Below are positions 1 through 9,488 of a stretch of DNA of 55,636 bases, piece by piece. The position numbers and the translations under genes are program-made. Position 1 is the stretch's first letter. Every line of letters begins with the position of its first letter. Origin of the DNA: Asaia bogorensis (lineage in GTDB: Bacteria > Pseudomonadota > Alphaproteobacteria > Acetobacterales > Acetobacteraceae); the NCBI GenBank assembly GCA_945897825.1, contig CAMDGX010000023.1, positions 1-55,636 on the forward strand, given 5' to 3'. Below the pieces are notes generated by a model. That model saw only the letters and a program-made list of their open reading frames with translations. It was not told where the DNA came from and searched no databases.

Positions 1-266
1 GTGGCGGCCGCGGCGGTGACGACGCGGGAGATATCCATGTCGGTCGCCCGCATGAGGCGCAGCGCGTCCTGCGCCAGGGCGTCGGCGCCAACGGCCCCGG
101 CGAACACGACGGTGGCCCCATCGCGCGCCGCGGCGACGGCCTGGTTGGCCCCCTTGCCACCGGGCTCGATGGTCATGGCCGGGCCGAGCACGGTTTCGCC
201 GGGGGCGGGGAGGTGCGGCAGGGGGAAGATGAGGTCGAGGTTGATGGAGCCGAAGGCGAGGATCAT
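1..266 (-). CDS. Ribokinase-like PfkB-family sugar kinase, N-terminal part (cut by window edge)
   Basis: Only the first 88 or so residues lie in the window; the rest runs off the left edge. The translation begins [20 protein letters not shown] and continues with GETV and the glycine-rich [13 protein letters not shown] segment. That is the N-terminal substrate-binding signature of ribokinase and other PfkB carbohydrate kinases, which phosphorylate a sugar with ATP. The ATG overlaps the stop codon of thyX by four bases (ATGA), so the two genes are translationally coupled and probably co-transcribed, although their functions are unrelated. Ribokinase is the likeliest identity; the true sugar cannot be read from this fragment, because the catalytic Asp and ATP site lie in the missing C-terminal half. 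Confidence 0.8.
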   Translation of the reverse strand, partial: MILAFGSINLDLIFPLPHLPAPGETVLGPAMTIEPGGKGANQAVAAARDGATVVFAGAVGADALAQDALRLMRATDMDISRVVTAAAA

Positions 267-1201
267 GGCGCACGCCCCAGCGCTGCCATCATCTCTCCCC
301 ACTCGCGCTTGGACAGCCCGCTGGCCTTCTGGTCCACCGGCTCGCCATCCAGCATGCGCTTCACGATCGCCAGCATGCCGGCCGAGAAGGTGACGGCGCC
401 GAGGCGGTAGTCGCGGAAGGCAGCGTAGGTCTGCGGCACCCACGCCTCGACCATCGCCAGCATCGCCTCGGCATAGGCGCGGATCTCGTACTGTGCGTGC
501 GCGTCGGCCCGCAAGCTGAGGAAATGCAGCAGGTTGTGGAGGTCGGTCTTCCAGTACCACTGGGTGTAGGTGTTCAGCGTCAGGTTCATGCGCGCGAGCT
601 CGCGGGCCAGGCCCTGGCGGGAGGGATCGGCGGGCGAGCCGTCAGCGGCCTCGTTCAGCATGGCGACGTAGTGGTCGTAGGTTCGCGTCGCGTCCTCGCG
701 CAGCAGGTCGAGCACCCGGGCGGCCTCCTCGCCCTCCAGCACGTCGCCGCGGCCCTGACGGTTGCTGGCGGATTGCGCGGCGAGGTGCTCGGGGGCCGGG
801 AGGTAGAACTCGCGGTCGAGGATGGAGTAGCGCGCGGAATACTCGTTCACGTTGGCGGTGCGGTGGCGGATCCACTGGCGCGCGATGAAGATCGGCAGCT
901 TCACGTGGAACTTGATCTCGCACATCTCGAACGGCGTGGTGTGGCGATGGCGCATCAGGTAGCGGATCAGGCCGGCATCCTCGGAGACACGCCGGGTGCC
1001 GCGGCCGTAGGAGACGCGGGCGGCCTGGACCACGGCGGCATCGTCGCCCATGTAGTCGATGACGCGCACGAAGCCGTGGTCGAGCACCGGAACGGCGGTG
1101 AAGAGCATGTCTTCCAGGGCCGGGACCGTGGCGCGACGGGTCTCGGCGCGGTGGGCGCGCTGGGCCTCGATGGCGGCCGCCTGCTCCGGCGTGAGGGGCA
1201 T
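263..1201 (-). CDS. thyX: Flavin-dependent thymidylate synthase ThyX
   Basis: This 312-residue enzyme makes dTMP from dUMP with methylenetetrahydrofolate, FAD and NADPH. The diagnostic ThyX region is visible as [15 protein letters not shown], matching the RHRxxxxNExSxRYS motif that binds dUMP and [20 protein letters not shown] just before it and [20 protein letters not shown] near the C-terminus are also typical. An in-frame GTG/ATG-rich extension reaches 1273. I prefer the ATG at 1201 because [14 protein letters not shown] looks like the real N-terminus and a GGGAG stretch lies about 10 bases upstream; the residues before it do not look like protein. Its presence suggests that the organism may not depend on classical ThyA. 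Confidence 0.95.
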   Translation of the reverse strand: MPLTPEQAAAIEAQRAHRAETRRATVPALEDMLFTAVPVLDHGFVRVIDYMGDDAAVVQAARVSYGRGTRRVSEDAGLIRYLMRHRHTTPFEMCEIKFHVKLPIFIARQWIRHRTANVNEYSARYSILDREFYLPAPEHLAAQSASNRQGRGDVLEGEEAARVLDLLREDATRTYDHYVAMLNEAADGSPADPSRQGLARELARMNLTLNTYTQWYWKTDLHNLLHFLSLRADAHAQYEIRAYAEAMLAMVEAWVPQTYAAFRDYRLGAVTFSAGMLAIVKRMLDGEPVDQKASGLSKREWGEMMAALGRAP

Positions 1202-1284
1202 GTGAAGGACTCCCGGTTCGTCGCGATGCGGATTACACGGACGCGACCGAATGGTCACGCTTGGCTCTTTCAACCGGGGGCAGG

Positions 1285-1302
1285 TGGGCCTATATGTGTG
1301 GT
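1285..1302 (+). promoter_or_regulatory. Candidate promoter of the tmRNA gene
   Basis: A TATATG hexamer at 1291-1296 sits just before the predicted 5' end of the tmRNA acceptor piece and could be a -10 box. The -35 region around 1268-1273 is a poor match. This is inferred mainly from position. Confidence 0.3.
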
Positions 1303-1572
1303 GTCGGCTTGCCGACTATGGCGATAAACGGTGGTTGGAATAAGCGTTGTGGACCCGGGGGCAGTGCCCGGCGCCTCCACCAAACTCCCCCTCGGGGGAA
1401 TGCGGGGGCGAAACAGGCTCGACACGCGTGGTAAAGACCCATCTTTTGCCCGGCATGGTTCCGCCGTCATCGGGCCGTATCACAAGTGCCAATGACAATC
1501 ATGAGGCGCTCGCTGTCGCTGCATAAGCGATAAGCGCGGTCCGGGGGGCACCGGGCAACAGAAGCCCCCCAA
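1300..1572 (+). ncRNA. ssrA: Two-piece, circularly permuted tmRNA (alphaproteobacterial type)
   Basis: tmRNA rescues stalled ribosomes and adds a degradation tag. The acceptor piece comes first. It has a GTCGGC/GCCGAC hairpin at 1303-1316, a T-arm with a 5-bp stem (CCGGG/CCCGG) and a 7-base loop, the acceptor strand CGCCTCC, then ACCA ending at 1382. The coding piece starts at 1404 with GGGGGCG, which pairs with CGCCTCC, followed by the AGGCTCGACA-type conserved region. The tag frame is 1488-1526, read as ANDNHEALAVAA followed by TAA; the ANDN start and AVAA end are as in other alphaproteobacterial tags. A 7-bp stem at 1543-1570 probably closes the 3' end. The spacer between the pieces (1383-1403) holds a small hairpin and is presumably removed by processing. 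Outer ends are approximate. Confidence 0.92.
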
Positions 1573-1638
1573 CTCCTTCCCGCCTGTGCGGATTGGCGAT
1601 GCCTTGCGTGGCCCCGCGCAACGCGCGACGTTTGTCGC

Positions 1639-2175
1639 ATGTCCTCCTATTGCGCCTTTGCCATCGGCCACTCCGTCCATGGCGCCTATCACGATTGCGA
1701 GCACGGATTTCCGTCCCGCGACGAGTCGGTGCTGTTCGAACGGCTGTGCATGGAAATCATGCAGGCGGGCCTGTCGTGGGAAACCGTGCTGAAGCGCCGC
1801 GCCACGATGCGCGCGGCATTCGACGGCTACGACGTGGATCGCATCGCCGGCTACGGGCCCGAGGACGAGGCGCGGCTGCTGGCGGATCCGGGGATCATCC
1901 GCAACCGATTGAAGGTGCAGGCAATCATCGCCAATGCCCGCGCAGTCCGGAGCCTGCGCGCCAGCCATGGCGGGTTTGCCGGCTGGCTGGATGCGCATCA
2001 TCCGCGCGACAAGCCGGCCTGGGTGAAGCTGTTCCGCCAGACCTTCCGCTTCACCGGGGGAGAAATCGTCGGCGAATTCCTGATGAGCCTGGGCTGGCTG
2101 GCGGGTGCTCACGCCCCGGACTGCCCGGCACATGCACGGATTCTGCCGCTTGACCCGCCCTGGCGACGGGGCTGA
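1639..2175 (+). CDS. tag: DNA-3-methyladenine glycosylase I
   Basis: This 178-residue base-excision repair enzyme removes 3-methyladenine from alkylated DNA. It follows the Tag fold closely: AYHDCEHGFP near the N-terminus, EIMQAGLSWETVLKRR in the helix-hairpin-helix entry, and DPGIIRNRLKVQAIIANAR. The zinc ligands known from E. coli Tag appear kept: an N-terminal Cys (residue 5), the His of AYHD, and the HxxxC near the C-terminus (AHAPDC). Length matches the family (about 185 residues). The gene lies between tmRNA and sspB without obvious functional connection. No strong ribosome site precedes ATG 1639, but no better start lies downstream. A second alkylation glycosylase of the AlkA type is at 26171. 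Confidence 0.92.
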   Translation: MSSYCAFAIGHSVHGAYHDCEHGFPSRDESVLFERLCMEIMQAGLSWETVLKRRATMRAAFDGYDVDRIAGYGPEDEARLLADPGIIRNRLKVQAIIANARAVRSLRASHGGFAGWLDAHHPRDKPAWVKLFRQTFRFTGGEIVGEFLMSLGWLAGAHAPDCPAHARILPLDPPWRRG

Positions 2176-2250
2176 GGCATACCAACATCCCCAGTGGTCT
2201 TTTCCCCGCCGGCCCCAGGCGCTATGGGACAGCGCGGCACCGCGAGGCAG

Positions 2251-2796
2251 ATGATGGAAGACGATCCCGACGGCCCCGGCCAGGATGCGCCGGCGAGCCT
2301 GATGCCCTACGACACCTGGACGGAACAGGCGATGCGCCATGTCGCCGTCCAGGCGCTGAAGCATGTCGCGCAGAACGGTTTGCCGGGCGAGCATCACTTC
2401 TACCTGACGTTCCGCACCGATGACCCCGGCACGGTGATTCCGCCGCGGCTCAAGACGCAGTACCCGCAGGAAATGACGATCGTGCTGCAGCACCAGTTCT
2501 GGGACCTGGTGGTGGATGATAGCGGGCCTGGCCCCGGCCAGGTGCGGATCGGCCTGTCCTTCGGCGGGGTTCCCAGCACGCTGGTGATCCCGATCGATGC
2601 GATCACCGCCTTCGCCGACCCGCATATCGGCTTCGGCGTGCGCTTCCGCTATGCGGCACCCGAGCCGGAAGCGGCGATCGAGGAGGCGGACGCGCCGGAC
2701 TCCGGGGATGCACCGGAGGCGCCGCCTGCCGCCGAGGCGCCGCAGGTGGTGAGCCTGGATGCCTTCCGGCGCCGCACGCCGCCTCGCGATTCCTGA
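2251..2796 (+). CDS. sspB: SspB-type ClpXP adaptor (alphaproteobacterial)
   Basis: The 181-residue protein has the SspB core: [20 protein letters not shown], then [32 protein letters not shown], and [23 protein letters not shown] Pro/Ala/Glu-rich flexible linker follows, ending in [10 protein letters not shown], the kind of short C-terminal peptide by which SspB tethers to ClpX. SspB captures ssrA-tagged proteins and hands them to ClpXP in the cytosol. The tmRNA gene that makes the tag is only about 0.7 kb upstream. The frame is open from 2194, but ATG 2251 (or the next codon, ATG 2254) follows a GAGG and fits the family N-terminus better. fumA starts 31 bases downstream, so the gene may head the following operon. 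Confidence 0.88.
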   Translation: MMEDDPDGPGQDAPASLMPYDTWTEQAMRHVAVQALKHVAQNGLPGEHHFYLTFRTDDPGTVIPPRLKTQYPQEMTIVLQHQFWDLVVDDSGPGPGQVRIGLSFGGVPSTLVIPIDAITAFADPHIGFGVRFRYAAPEPEAAIEEADAPDSGDAPEAPPAAEAPQVVSLDAFRRRTPPRDS

Positions 2797-2827
2797 CCTG
2801 TCCCTTCTCCGCCCTGGAGCCCGCCGA

Positions 2828-4474
2828 ATGAACGCCATGCCGCCGCGGCCTTCGAACTTTCTCTATTCGCCGATGTTCCCGCTGGGCGCCGACCCGACGC
2901 CGTGGCGCAAGCTGGAGATCCAGGGCGTTTCTACCAGCACGTGCGACGGCCAGACCGTGCTGCGCGTGTCGCCCGAGGCGCTGAGCGAGCTGGCATTCCA
3001 GGCGTTCCGCGATGTCTCGCACCTGCTGCGCCCGGCCCACCTGGCCAGCCTGCGCGCCATCCTCGACGACCCCGAGGCCTCGGGGAACGACCGCTTCGTG
3101 GCGCTCGACCTGTTGAAGAACGCCAACATCTCGGCCGGCGGCGTGCTGCCGATGTGCCAGGACACCGGCACCGCCATCGTGTTCGGCAAGAAGGGCCAGC
3201 GCGTGTGGGTGCAGGGCGACGAGGAGGAGGCGATCTCCTGGGGCGTGCACCGCACCTACACCGAGACCAACCTGCGCTACTCCCAGATGGCGCCGCTGGA
3301 CATGTATCGCGAGGTCAACACCGGCAACAACCTGCCGGTGCAGTTCGACATCATGGCCGCACCGGGCGAGCACCACGCCGACGAATTCCACCTGATGTTC
3401 GTGGCCAAGGGCGGTGGGAGCGCCAACAAATCCTTCCTGTTCCAGGAAACGAGAGCGATCCTCACGCCCGAGAAAATCGTAAAATTCCTCGAGACCAAGA
3501 TGAAGACGCTGGGGACGTCGGCCTGCCCGCCCTACCACCTGGCCATCGTGATCGGCGGCACGTCGGCGGAAACCACGCTCAAGACGGTGAAGCTCGCCTC
3601 GACCAAGTGGCTGGACCAGTTGCCGACCGAGGGCAGCAAGGCCGGCCACGCCTTCCGCGACCTGGAGATGGAGCAGAAGGTGCTGGAGATCAGCCGCAAC
3701 ATCGGCATCGGCGCGCAGTTCGGCGGCAAGTATTTCTGCCACGATGTGCGGGTGATCCGCCTGCCGCGGCACGGCGCCTCGCTGCCGGTGGGGATCGGCG
3801 TGTCGTGTTCGGCCGACCGGCAGATCAAGGCGAAGATCACGCCCGATGGGGTGTTCCTGGAGGCGCTGGAGACCGACCCCGGCAAATACCTGCCGGAAAC
3901 CACGGACGACATCCTGGGCGGCGAGGTGGTGCCGATCGACCTCAACCGGCCGATGAGCGAAATCCGCGCCGATTTGTCGAAGCATCCGGTCAAGACGCGC
4001 TTGGCGCTTACCGGCACGATGGTGGTGGCGCGCGACATCGCCCATGCCAAGCTGCAGGAGCGGCTGGATGCCGGAGGCGGGCTGCCGGACTACATCAAGA
4101 ATCATCCGGTGTACTACGCCGGCCCGGCCAAGACGCCGGAAGGGATGCCGACCGGCGCGTTCGGCCCGACCACGGCCGGGCGTATGGACAGCTATGTCGA
4201 CGCCTTCCAGGCCGCCGGCGGCAGCTTCGTGATGCTCGCCAAGGGCAACCGCAGCCGCGCGGTCCGCGAGGCCTGCAAGAAGTTCGGTGGCTTCTACCTC
4301 GGCAGCGTCGGCGGCCCGGCAGCCCGGCTGGCGCAGGACTGCATCCGCAAGGTCGAGGTGCTCGAATACCCCGAACTTGGCATGGAAGCAGTGTGGCGCA
4401 TCGAGGTGGAGAATTTCCCCGCGTTCATCGTCATCGACGATAAGGGAAATGATTTTTATGAAGGCACCGAATAG
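2828..4474 (+). CDS. fumA: Class I (4Fe-4S) fumarate hydratase
   Basis: A 548-residue TCA-cycle enzyme interconverting fumarate and malate, the same length as E. coli FumA and FumB. The N-terminal alpha domain contains [10 protein letters not shown], whose Cys is an iron-sulfur ligand; further candidate ligands are the Cys of TSACPPYH and of [11 protein letters not shown]. The C-terminal beta domain shows [11 protein letters not shown] and ending GNDFYEGTE, typical of the family. ATG 2828 is chosen because the longer frame (from 2759) overlaps sspB and [20 protein letters not shown] resembles known N-termini. The next gene begins on the base after the stop codon, so they form one transcription unit. 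Class I enzymes are oxygen-sensitive. Confidence 0.95.
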   Translation: MNAMPPRPSNFLYSPMFPLGADPTPWRKLEIQGVSTSTCDGQTVLRVSPEALSELAFQAFRDVSHLLRPAHLASLRAILDDPEASGNDRFVALDLLKNANISAGGVLPMCQDTGTAIVFGKKGQRVWVQGDEEEAISWGVHRTYTETNLRYSQMAPLDMYREVNTGNNLPVQFDIMAAPGEHHADEFHLMFVAKGGGSANKSFLFQETRAILTPEKIVKFLETKMKTLGTSACPPYHLAIVIGGTSAETTLKTVKLASTKWLDQLPTEGSKAGHAFRDLEMEQKVLEISRNIGIGAQFGGKYFCHDVRVIRLPRHGASLPVGIGVSCSADRQIKAKITPDGVFLEALETDPGKYLPETTDDILGGEVVPIDLNRPMSEIRADLSKHPVKTRLALTGTMVVARDIAHAKLQERLDAGGGLPDYIKNHPVYYAGPAKTPEGMPTGAFGPTTAGRMDSYVDAFQAAGGSFVMLAKGNRSRAVREACKKFGGFYLGSVGGPAARLAQDCIRKVEVLEYPELGMEAVWRIEVENFPAFIVIDDKGNDFYEGTE

Positions 4475-4873
4475 ATGCGATTCACGGTCGACCGCCTCGA
4501 CCATATGGTTCTCTGTTGCCGGGACATGGAGATCACCGCGTCCTGGTACCAGCGCGTGCTGGGGATGGAGCGCGAGGAGTTCGGGCCGCGCAACCGCACC
4601 GCGCTACGTTTCGGCGGGCAGAAGATCAACCTGGACTCGGCAAGCGGCGAGATGCGCCCGAACACCGCGGCCACCCCGGTGCCTGGCGCGCAGAACCTGT
4701 GCTTCATCACCGCCATCCGCCCGGCGGATGTGGTGGAGCACCTCGGCAAGTGCGGCGTGGCCATCGTCGAGGGACCGGCCGCCAAGGTCGGCGCGCTGGG
4801 GCCGATCACCTCCGTCTATTGCCGCGACCCCGACGGCAACCTGATCGAGATTGCGACCTATCTCGGCGACTGA
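4475..4873 (+). CDS. VOC-family (glyoxalase/dioxygenase fold) protein
   Basis: A 132-residue single-copy VOC protein with paired beta-alpha-beta-beta-beta modules: LDHMVLCCRDMEITASWYQRVLGM at the start and VYCRDPDGNLIEIATY at the end. The His of LDHMVL and the Glu of NLIEIA are the usual metal ligands. The subfamily resembles the so-called VOC virulence proteins, whose substrate is unknown. The gene abuts fumA with no gap (TAG then ATG), so it is almost certainly co-translated. A metabolite-detoxifying or isomerising role is plausible but unproven. Confidence 0.85.
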   Translation: MRFTVDRLDHMVLCCRDMEITASWYQRVLGMEREEFGPRNRTALRFGGQKINLDSASGEMRPNTAATPVPGAQNLCFITAIRPADVVEHLGKCGVAIVEGPAAKVGALGPITSVYCRDPDGNLIEIATYLGD

Positions 4874-4883
4874 GCGAACCGCC

Positions 4884-5417
4884 ATGCCCCCCCTCGGCCT
4901 TGCCGCCCTCGCCCTGTTCCTGGCCTGCATCCCCGCCGCCAATTGGCTAATCGGGAATGTGGGAGTCGTATGCGTGCCCAATGGGCCGTGCCTGATCCCG
5001 GTGGCGCCGGGGCTGATGGCGCCGTCCGGCGTTCTGGTCATCGGCGCGGCGCTGGTGTTGCGCGACGTGGTGCAGCGGATGCTGGGGGCTAGCTGGGCGC
5101 TTGCCGCCATCGCCGCGGGTGCCGCACTGTCGTTCGCCATCGCGCCGCCGGCCCTGGTGATCGCATCCGCCACCGCCTTCCTGCTCAGCGAACTGGCTGA
5201 CTTCGCGGTGTACACGCCGTTGCAGCGCCGCCGCCTGCTGCTCGCCATGCTCGCGTCCTCGGCGGTGGGGCTGTTCGTCGATTCCGTGGTGTTCCTGTAT
5301 CTCGCCTTCGGCAGCCTGGACTATGTGGCCGGCCAGGTGGTCGGCAAGGCGTGGGCGCTGCTGCTGGCCTTCCCGCTGGTGCGCCTGCTGCGCCGCATCG
5401 CACCGCATCCGGCGTGA
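4884..5417 (+). CDS. VUT-family queuosine precursor transporter (YhhQ-like)
   Basis: A 177-residue inner-membrane protein with about five or six hydrophobic helices. It carries the family pattern around VAPGLMAPSGVLVIGAALVLRDVVQR and a LSELADFAVYTPLQRR segment, as in the Vut_1/DUF165 proteins that import preQ0 or preQ1. Its position directly before queA, tgt and queF strongly supports a role in supplying queuosine precursors. I use ATG 4884 rather than the in-frame ATG at 4851, which overlaps the VOC gene and would add a polar leader. The gap to the VOC gene is 10 bases and to queA 13 bases. Confidence 0.85.
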   Translation: MPPLGLAALALFLACIPAANWLIGNVGVVCVPNGPCLIPVAPGLMAPSGVLVIGAALVLRDVVQRMLGASWALAAIAAGAALSFAIAPPALVIASATAFLLSELADFAVYTPLQRRRLLLAMLASSAVGLFVDSVVFLYLAFGSLDYVAGQVVGKAWALLLAFPLVRLLRRIAPHPA

Positions 5418-5430
5418 TGAAGCCGGCCCG

Positions 5431-6462
5431 ATGAAGACTGCCGATTTCGACTTCGCCCTGCCGCCCTCGCGCATCGCACAGCACCCCGCCGAGCCCCGCG
5501 ACAGCGCCCGCCTGCTGCATGTCGCCCGCGACGGGCTGCACGACCGCATCGTGCGCGACCTGCCGGACCTGCTGCGCCCCGGCGACCTGCTGGTGGCCAA
5601 CGACACGCGCGTGATCCCGGCGCAGCTCACGGCCCGGCGCGGCGCGGCGACCATCGGCCTCACCCTCGATCGTCCCGACCAGCATGGCAACTGGCTGGCC
5701 CTGGCGCGCAATGCCCGGCGCCTGCGGCCGGGCGACGAGTTGGATTGCGGCGCCTGGCTCATTGCCACCGTCGTCGCCGGGCCGGACGAGGGCACCGTCA
5801 CCCTCCGCTTCAACATGTCCGGCGACGATTTCGCCCGCGCCCTGCACCAGGCCGGCGCGCTCGCCCTGCCTCCCTACATCGACCGGCCCGAGGGCCCGAC
5901 GGAGACGGACACCTCCAGCTACCAGACGATCTTCGCCGCCCATCCCGGCGCCGTCGCCGCGCCGACCGCCGGGCTGCACTTCACACCTGACCTGCTGGCC
6001 CGGCTGGCCGAGCGCGGTATCGGGCGCGCGACGCTGACGCTGCATGTCGGTGCCGGCACCTTCCTGCCGATCCGCACCGACGATGTCGCCGAGCACCGCA
6101 TGCATGCCGAACGCGGAGAGATCACGCCCGCCAGCGCTACCGCGATCAACGCCGCGCGCGCCGCTGGCGGGCGCATCCTCGCCGTCGGGACGACCACGCT
6201 GCGCCTGCTGGAATCCGCCGCGACCCCCAACGGCACCATCGCCCCCTTCGCCGGCGAGACCGCGATCTTCATCACCCCCGGCACCCCGATCCGCGGCGTC
6301 GACCTGCTGCTGACCAATTTCCACCTGCCGCGCTCGACGCTGTTCATGCTGGTATGCGCCTTCGCCGGCACCGCGCGCATGAAGGCGGCCTACAGCCACG
6401 CCATCGCCACCAACTACCGCTTCTACTCCTACGGCGACGCCACCCTGCTGGAACGGGCATGA
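5431..6462 (+). CDS. queA: S-adenosylmethionine:tRNA ribosyltransferase-isomerase
   Basis: A 343-residue enzyme that transfers and isomerises the ribosyl moiety of SAM onto preQ1 in tRNA to give epoxyqueuosine. Recognisable blocks are [69 protein letters not shown], and [20 protein letters not shown]. All are standard in QueA, and the length is normal (about 345 to 355). ATG 5431 gives the family start [11 protein letters not shown]. The stop codon overlaps the tgt start by four bases (ATGA), indicating translational coupling. Confidence 0.96.
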   Translation: MKTADFDFALPPSRIAQHPAEPRDSARLLHVARDGLHDRIVRDLPDLLRPGDLLVANDTRVIPAQLTARRGAATIGLTLDRPDQHGNWLALARNARRLRPGDELDCGAWLIATVVAGPDEGTVTLRFNMSGDDFARALHQAGALALPPYIDRPEGPTETDTSSYQTIFAAHPGAVAAPTAGLHFTPDLLARLAERGIGRATLTLHVGAGTFLPIRTDDVAEHRMHAERGEITPASATAINAARAAGGRILAVGTTTLRLLESAATPNGTIAPFAGETAIFITPGTPIRGVDLLLTNFHLPRSTLFMLVCAFAGTARMKAAYSHAIATNYRFYSYGDATLLERA

Positions 6463-7580
6463 CCCTCACCTGGACCAAGGCGGCCACCGACGGCCGCGCC
6501 CGCGCCGGCACGCTGCGCACCGCCCATGGCGACGTGCAGACGCCGGTGTTCATGCCCGTCGGCACCGCCGGCACCGTCAAGGCGATGACCGCAGATGCCG
6601 TGCGCAGCACCGGGGCCGGCATCGTGCTCGGCAACACCTACCACCTGATGCTCCGCCCCGGCGCCGAACGCGTCGCCGCCATGGGCGGGCTGCACCGAAT
6701 GATGGACTGGCCCGGCCCGATCCTCACCGATTCCGGCGGCTTCCAGGTCATGTCTCTGGCCAAGCTGCGCAAGCTGGATGCCGACGGCGTCACCTTCCAA
6801 TCCCACCTCGACGGCAGCCGACACCGCCTCACGCCTGAGCGCTCGATCGACATCCAACACAAGCTGGACGCCACCATCTCCATGGTGCTCGACGAATGCA
6901 CCCCCTTCCCCGCCACGGAAGACCAGGCGCGCGACAGCATGGAACTCTCCCTGCGCTGGGCCGCGCGCTCGAAGGAGGCATTCATCGAGCGCGAGGGCTA
7001 CGGCCTGTTCGGCATCGTGCAGGGCAGCACCTACCCCGACCTGCGCCGCCGCAGCGCGGACAGCCTCGTGCAGCAGGGCTTCCCCGGCTACGCCGTCGGC
7101 GGCCTGGCGGTCGGCGAAGGGCAGGAGATGATGTTCTCCGTGCTGGACAGCACCGTGCCGCACCTCCCCGCCGACCGGCCGCGCTACCTGATGGGCGTCG
7201 GCACGCCGGACGACCTGCTCGGCGCGGTCGCCCGCGGCATCGACATGTTCGACTGCGTGATGCCCACCCGCGCCGGCCGCACCGCGCGCGCCTACACCAG
7301 CCGCGGCGTGATGAACCTGCGCAACGCCCGCTTCGCCACCGACGACCGGCCGCTCGACCCCGACTGCCCCTGCCCCGCTTGCAGCCGGCACAGCCGCGCC
7401 TACCTGCATCACCTGTTCCGCTGCGAGGAGATGCTCGGGCCGATGCTGCTGACCTGGCACAACCTCACCTACTACCAAGGCCTGATGCGCGGCATGCGCG
7501 AAGCCATCGCCGAAGGCCGCCTCGAAGCCTTCAGCGATGCCGCCCGCGCCGGATGGCAGGCCGGAGACCCACCCTCATGA
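6459..7580 (+). CDS. tgt: tRNA-guanine transglycosylase
   Basis: This 373-residue enzyme swaps guanine-34 of GUN-anticodon tRNAs for preQ1. [11 protein letters not shown] holds the general acid/base Asp, [17 protein letters not shown] and [11 protein letters not shown] line the base pocket, and MFDCVMPTR contains the nucleophilic Asp. The zinc site is visible as [17 protein letters not shown] (three Cys and a His). It overlaps queA upstream and queF downstream by four bases each. All key residues are present, so the enzyme should be active. Confidence 0.96.
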   Translation: MTLTWTKAATDGRARAGTLRTAHGDVQTPVFMPVGTAGTVKAMTADAVRSTGAGIVLGNTYHLMLRPGAERVAAMGGLHRMMDWPGPILTDSGGFQVMSLAKLRKLDADGVTFQSHLDGSRHRLTPERSIDIQHKLDATISMVLDECTPFPATEDQARDSMELSLRWAARSKEAFIEREGYGLFGIVQGSTYPDLRRRSADSLVQQGFPGYAVGGLAVGEGQEMMFSVLDSTVPHLPADRPRYLMGVGTPDDLLGAVARGIDMFDCVMPTRAGRTARAYTSRGVMNLRNARFATDDRPLDPDCPCPACSRHSRAYLHHLFRCEEMLGPMLLTWHNLTYYQGLMRGMREAIAEGRLEAFSDAARAGWQAGDPPS

Positions 7581-8032
7581 GCATCACGGACCTGACCCAA
7601 CTCGGCCAACCAACCGCCCTGCCCGCCTCGCCCGAAGAAGCTGTGCTGGAGCGCGTCGCCAATCCGGCGCCCGGCCAGGCCTACCTGATCCGCTTCACCT
7701 GCCCCGAATTCACATCGCTCTGCCCACTGACCGGGCAGCCGGATTTCGCGCACATCGTCATCGACTACGTGCCCGGCGAATGGATCGTGGAGAGCAAGTC
7801 GCTGAAGCTGTACATGGGCAGCTTCCGCAACCACGGTGCCTTCCACGAGGCCTGCACGATGCAGATCGCCAGCCAACTGGTGGAACTGCTCTCGCCAACC
7901 TGGCTGCGCATCGGCGCCTACTGGTACCCGCGCGGCGGCATCCCGATCGATGTTTTCTGGCAAACCGGCGCGCCACCGGCAGGGTTGTGGGTGCCGGAGC
8001 AGGGCGTGCCGGGGTATCGGGGGCGAGGGTAG
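7577..8032 (+). CDS. queF: NADPH-dependent preQ0 reductase, short unimodular type
   Basis: A 151-residue member of the tunnelling-fold QueF family, reducing 7-cyano-7-deazaguanine (preQ0) to preQ1. The catalytic Cys and Asp are in [20 protein letters not shown]. The NADPH-binding [20 protein letters not shown] is also present, followed by [16 protein letters not shown]. It is a complete short-type enzyme. The ATG overlaps the tgt stop. The gene ends in GGG-CGA-GGG-TAG immediately followed by TAA, and these bases already belong to the conserved end of repeat copy A, so the last codons may have been set by that element. Confidence 0.94.
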   Translation: MSITDLTQLGQPTALPASPEEAVLERVANPAPGQAYLIRFTCPEFTSLCPLTGQPDFAHIVIDYVPGEWIVESKSLKLYMGSFRNHGAFHEACTMQIASQLVELLSPTWLRIGAYWYPRGGIPIDVFWQTGAPPAGLWVPEQGVPGYRGRG

Positions 8033-8165
8033 TAAGCAAGATGTTCTTTTTTGAAAAAAAGAACCAAAAAATTTTCTTCACCTTTGCACGGCGCGCGCGG
8101 AACAGCGCGGCGCAAATGGATAAAAGTTTTTTTGCTTCTTTTTTTTCAAAAAAAGAAGACGCTTC
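8031..8165. repeat. AT-rich three-hairpin repeat element, copy A
   Basis: A palindromic element between queF and queG. It begins AGTAAGCAAG, overlapping the queF stop. Hairpin 1 is 8043-8064 (GTTCTTTTT/AAAAAGAAC, loop TGAA). The central stem pairs CAAAAAATTTTCTTCACCTTTGC (8065-8087) imperfectly with its partner at 8112-8134 around a GC-rich middle. Hairpin 3 is 8135-8158 (CTTCTTTTTT/AAAAAAGAAG, loop TTCA). Other copies are near 32.6, 48.35 and 50.7 kb. No coding capacity. Confidence 0.85.
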
Positions 8166-8171
8166 CCTCCC

Positions 8172-9197
8172 GTGCTAACCACCCACATCCGCGAGAAGGC
8201 ATTCGCCCTAGGCTTCGACGCCATCGGCTTCGCCCGCGCCGAGCTGGGGCCGGAGGCACGCACAAGGCTGCGGGACTTCCTGGATGCAGGCCACCACGGC
8301 AGCATGGGCTGGCTGGCCGAGCGCACGGACCAGCGCAGCCATCCGCAGGCGCTGTGGCCGGAGGCGCGTAGCGTGGTCTGCCTCGGTTTGAACTACGGCC
8401 CCGATGGCGATGCGCTGGCGAACCTGGAACGACCGACCGTCGGCAACATCTCGGTCTATGCCCGCCACCGCGACTACCACGACGTGGTGAAGGGCATGCT
8501 GAAGCACCTGGCCCAGTTCATCGTGGCCCGCGCCGGCGGTGGGGCGAAGGTGTTCGTCGACACCGCGCCGGTCATGGAAAAGCCGCTGGCGCAGCGGGCG
8601 GGCATGGGCTGGCAGGGCAAGCACACCAATCTGGTCTCCCGCCGCCACGGCTCCTGGCTGTTCCTGGGCGAGATCTACACCACGCTCGAGCTGCCGGCGG
8701 ACGATCCCGGCGCCGATCATTGCGGCAGTTGCCGCCGCTGCCTCGACGCCTGCCCGACCGATGCCTTCCCGGCACCCTACAGGTTGGATGCCACGCGCTG
8801 CATCTCCTACCTGACCATCGAATACGCGGGCCCCATCCCCGAGGCGCTGCGCCCGGCGATGGGCAACCGCATCTATGGTTGCGACGATTGCCTGGCCGTC
8901 TGCCCCTGGAACAGCTTCGCGAGCGCCTCGCGACACATGAAGCTCACCGCCCGCGACGACCTGCGCGCACCCGCTTTGGCGGAGCTTGCCGGGCTGGACG
9001 ATGCGGGGTTCCGCCGGATGTTCTCCGGCTCCCCGGTCAAGCGGATCGGGCGCAACCGCTTCGTCCGCAACGTCGCCATCGCCATCGGCAACAGCGCGGA
9101 ACCCGCGTTCATCCCCGCCGCAACGCAGCTGGCCGCCGATGCCGACCCGGTCGTCGCCGAGGCCGGGCAATGGGCGCTGGCGAGGCTTTCGTCATGA
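8172..9197 (+). CDS. queG: Epoxyqueuosine reductase (tRNA)
   Basis: A 341-residue cobalamin and iron-sulfur enzyme carrying out the last step of queuosine synthesis. The N-terminal B12-binding domain includes [18 protein letters not shown] and [26 protein letters not shown], with the conserved catalytic Asp in VDTAPV. Two ferredoxin-like 4Fe-4S motifs follow: [16 protein letters not shown] and [16 protein letters not shown]-like tail ends the protein. The likely start is GTG 8172, right after repeat copy A, with no good ribosome site; translation may rely on the upstream operon or on a promoter inside the element. The stop overlaps the next small gene. Confidence 0.94.
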   Translation: MLTTHIREKAFALGFDAIGFARAELGPEARTRLRDFLDAGHHGSMGWLAERTDQRSHPQALWPEARSVVCLGLNYGPDGDALANLERPTVGNISVYARHRDYHDVVKGMLKHLAQFIVARAGGGAKVFVDTAPVMEKPLAQRAGMGWQGKHTNLVSRRHGSWLFLGEIYTTLELPADDPGADHCGSCRRCLDACPTDAFPAPYRLDATRCISYLTIEYAGPIPEALRPAMGNRIYGCDDCLAVCPWNSFASASRHMKLTARDDLRAPALAELAGLDDAGFRRMFSGSPVKRIGRNRFVRNVAIAIGNSAEPAFIPAATQLAADADPVVAEAGQWALARLSS

Positions 9198-9403
9198 GCT
9201 GGCTGGTCAAGCGCAGCTTCACCCTCGCCGGGCACCGCACGTCCATCGCGCTGGAGGCGGAGTTCTGGCAGGTGCTGGAGCAGATGGCGGAAGCCCGTTC
9301 GCGCAGCCTGTCCAGCCTGATCAGCGAGCTGGACGCCGAGCGCTCGGCGGATCGCCCGCTTGCGTCATTGTTGCGCGTTCACGCGCTGACTGGCGCGCGT
9401 TAA
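9194..9403 (+). CDS. Small ribbon-helix-helix domain protein
   Basis: A 69-residue protein: [20 protein letters not shown] forms the beta strand and first helix, and [20 protein letters not shown] the second helix. This is the pattern of the RHH_4 family common in alphaproteobacteria. Such proteins usually bind DNA as dimers, but no target is known here. The ATG overlaps the queG stop codon (ATGA), so it is co-translated with queG. Confidence 0.75.
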   Translation: MSWLVKRSFTLAGHRTSIALEAEFWQVLEQMAEARSRSLSSLISELDAERSADRPLASLLRVHALTGAR

Positions 9404-9488
9404 CGACCGCGCAAGCTTTACGACGGATTCATTCGTTGCAGGAGGCGGGAGTGGCCCGCCCCCGGGTAAAAGCCCGAAAGCGAACGCC

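Noticed and set aside
1270-1500. Short minus-strand frames in the thyX-tag gap
   Set aside because: They lie over the tmRNA gene, whose structure explains the sequence.
2603-4504. Long open frame of 633 codons on the minus strand opposite fumarase
   Set aside because: High GC keeps antisense frames open; the sequence is His/Arg/Gly-rich without family motifs, and fumA on the other strand is certain.
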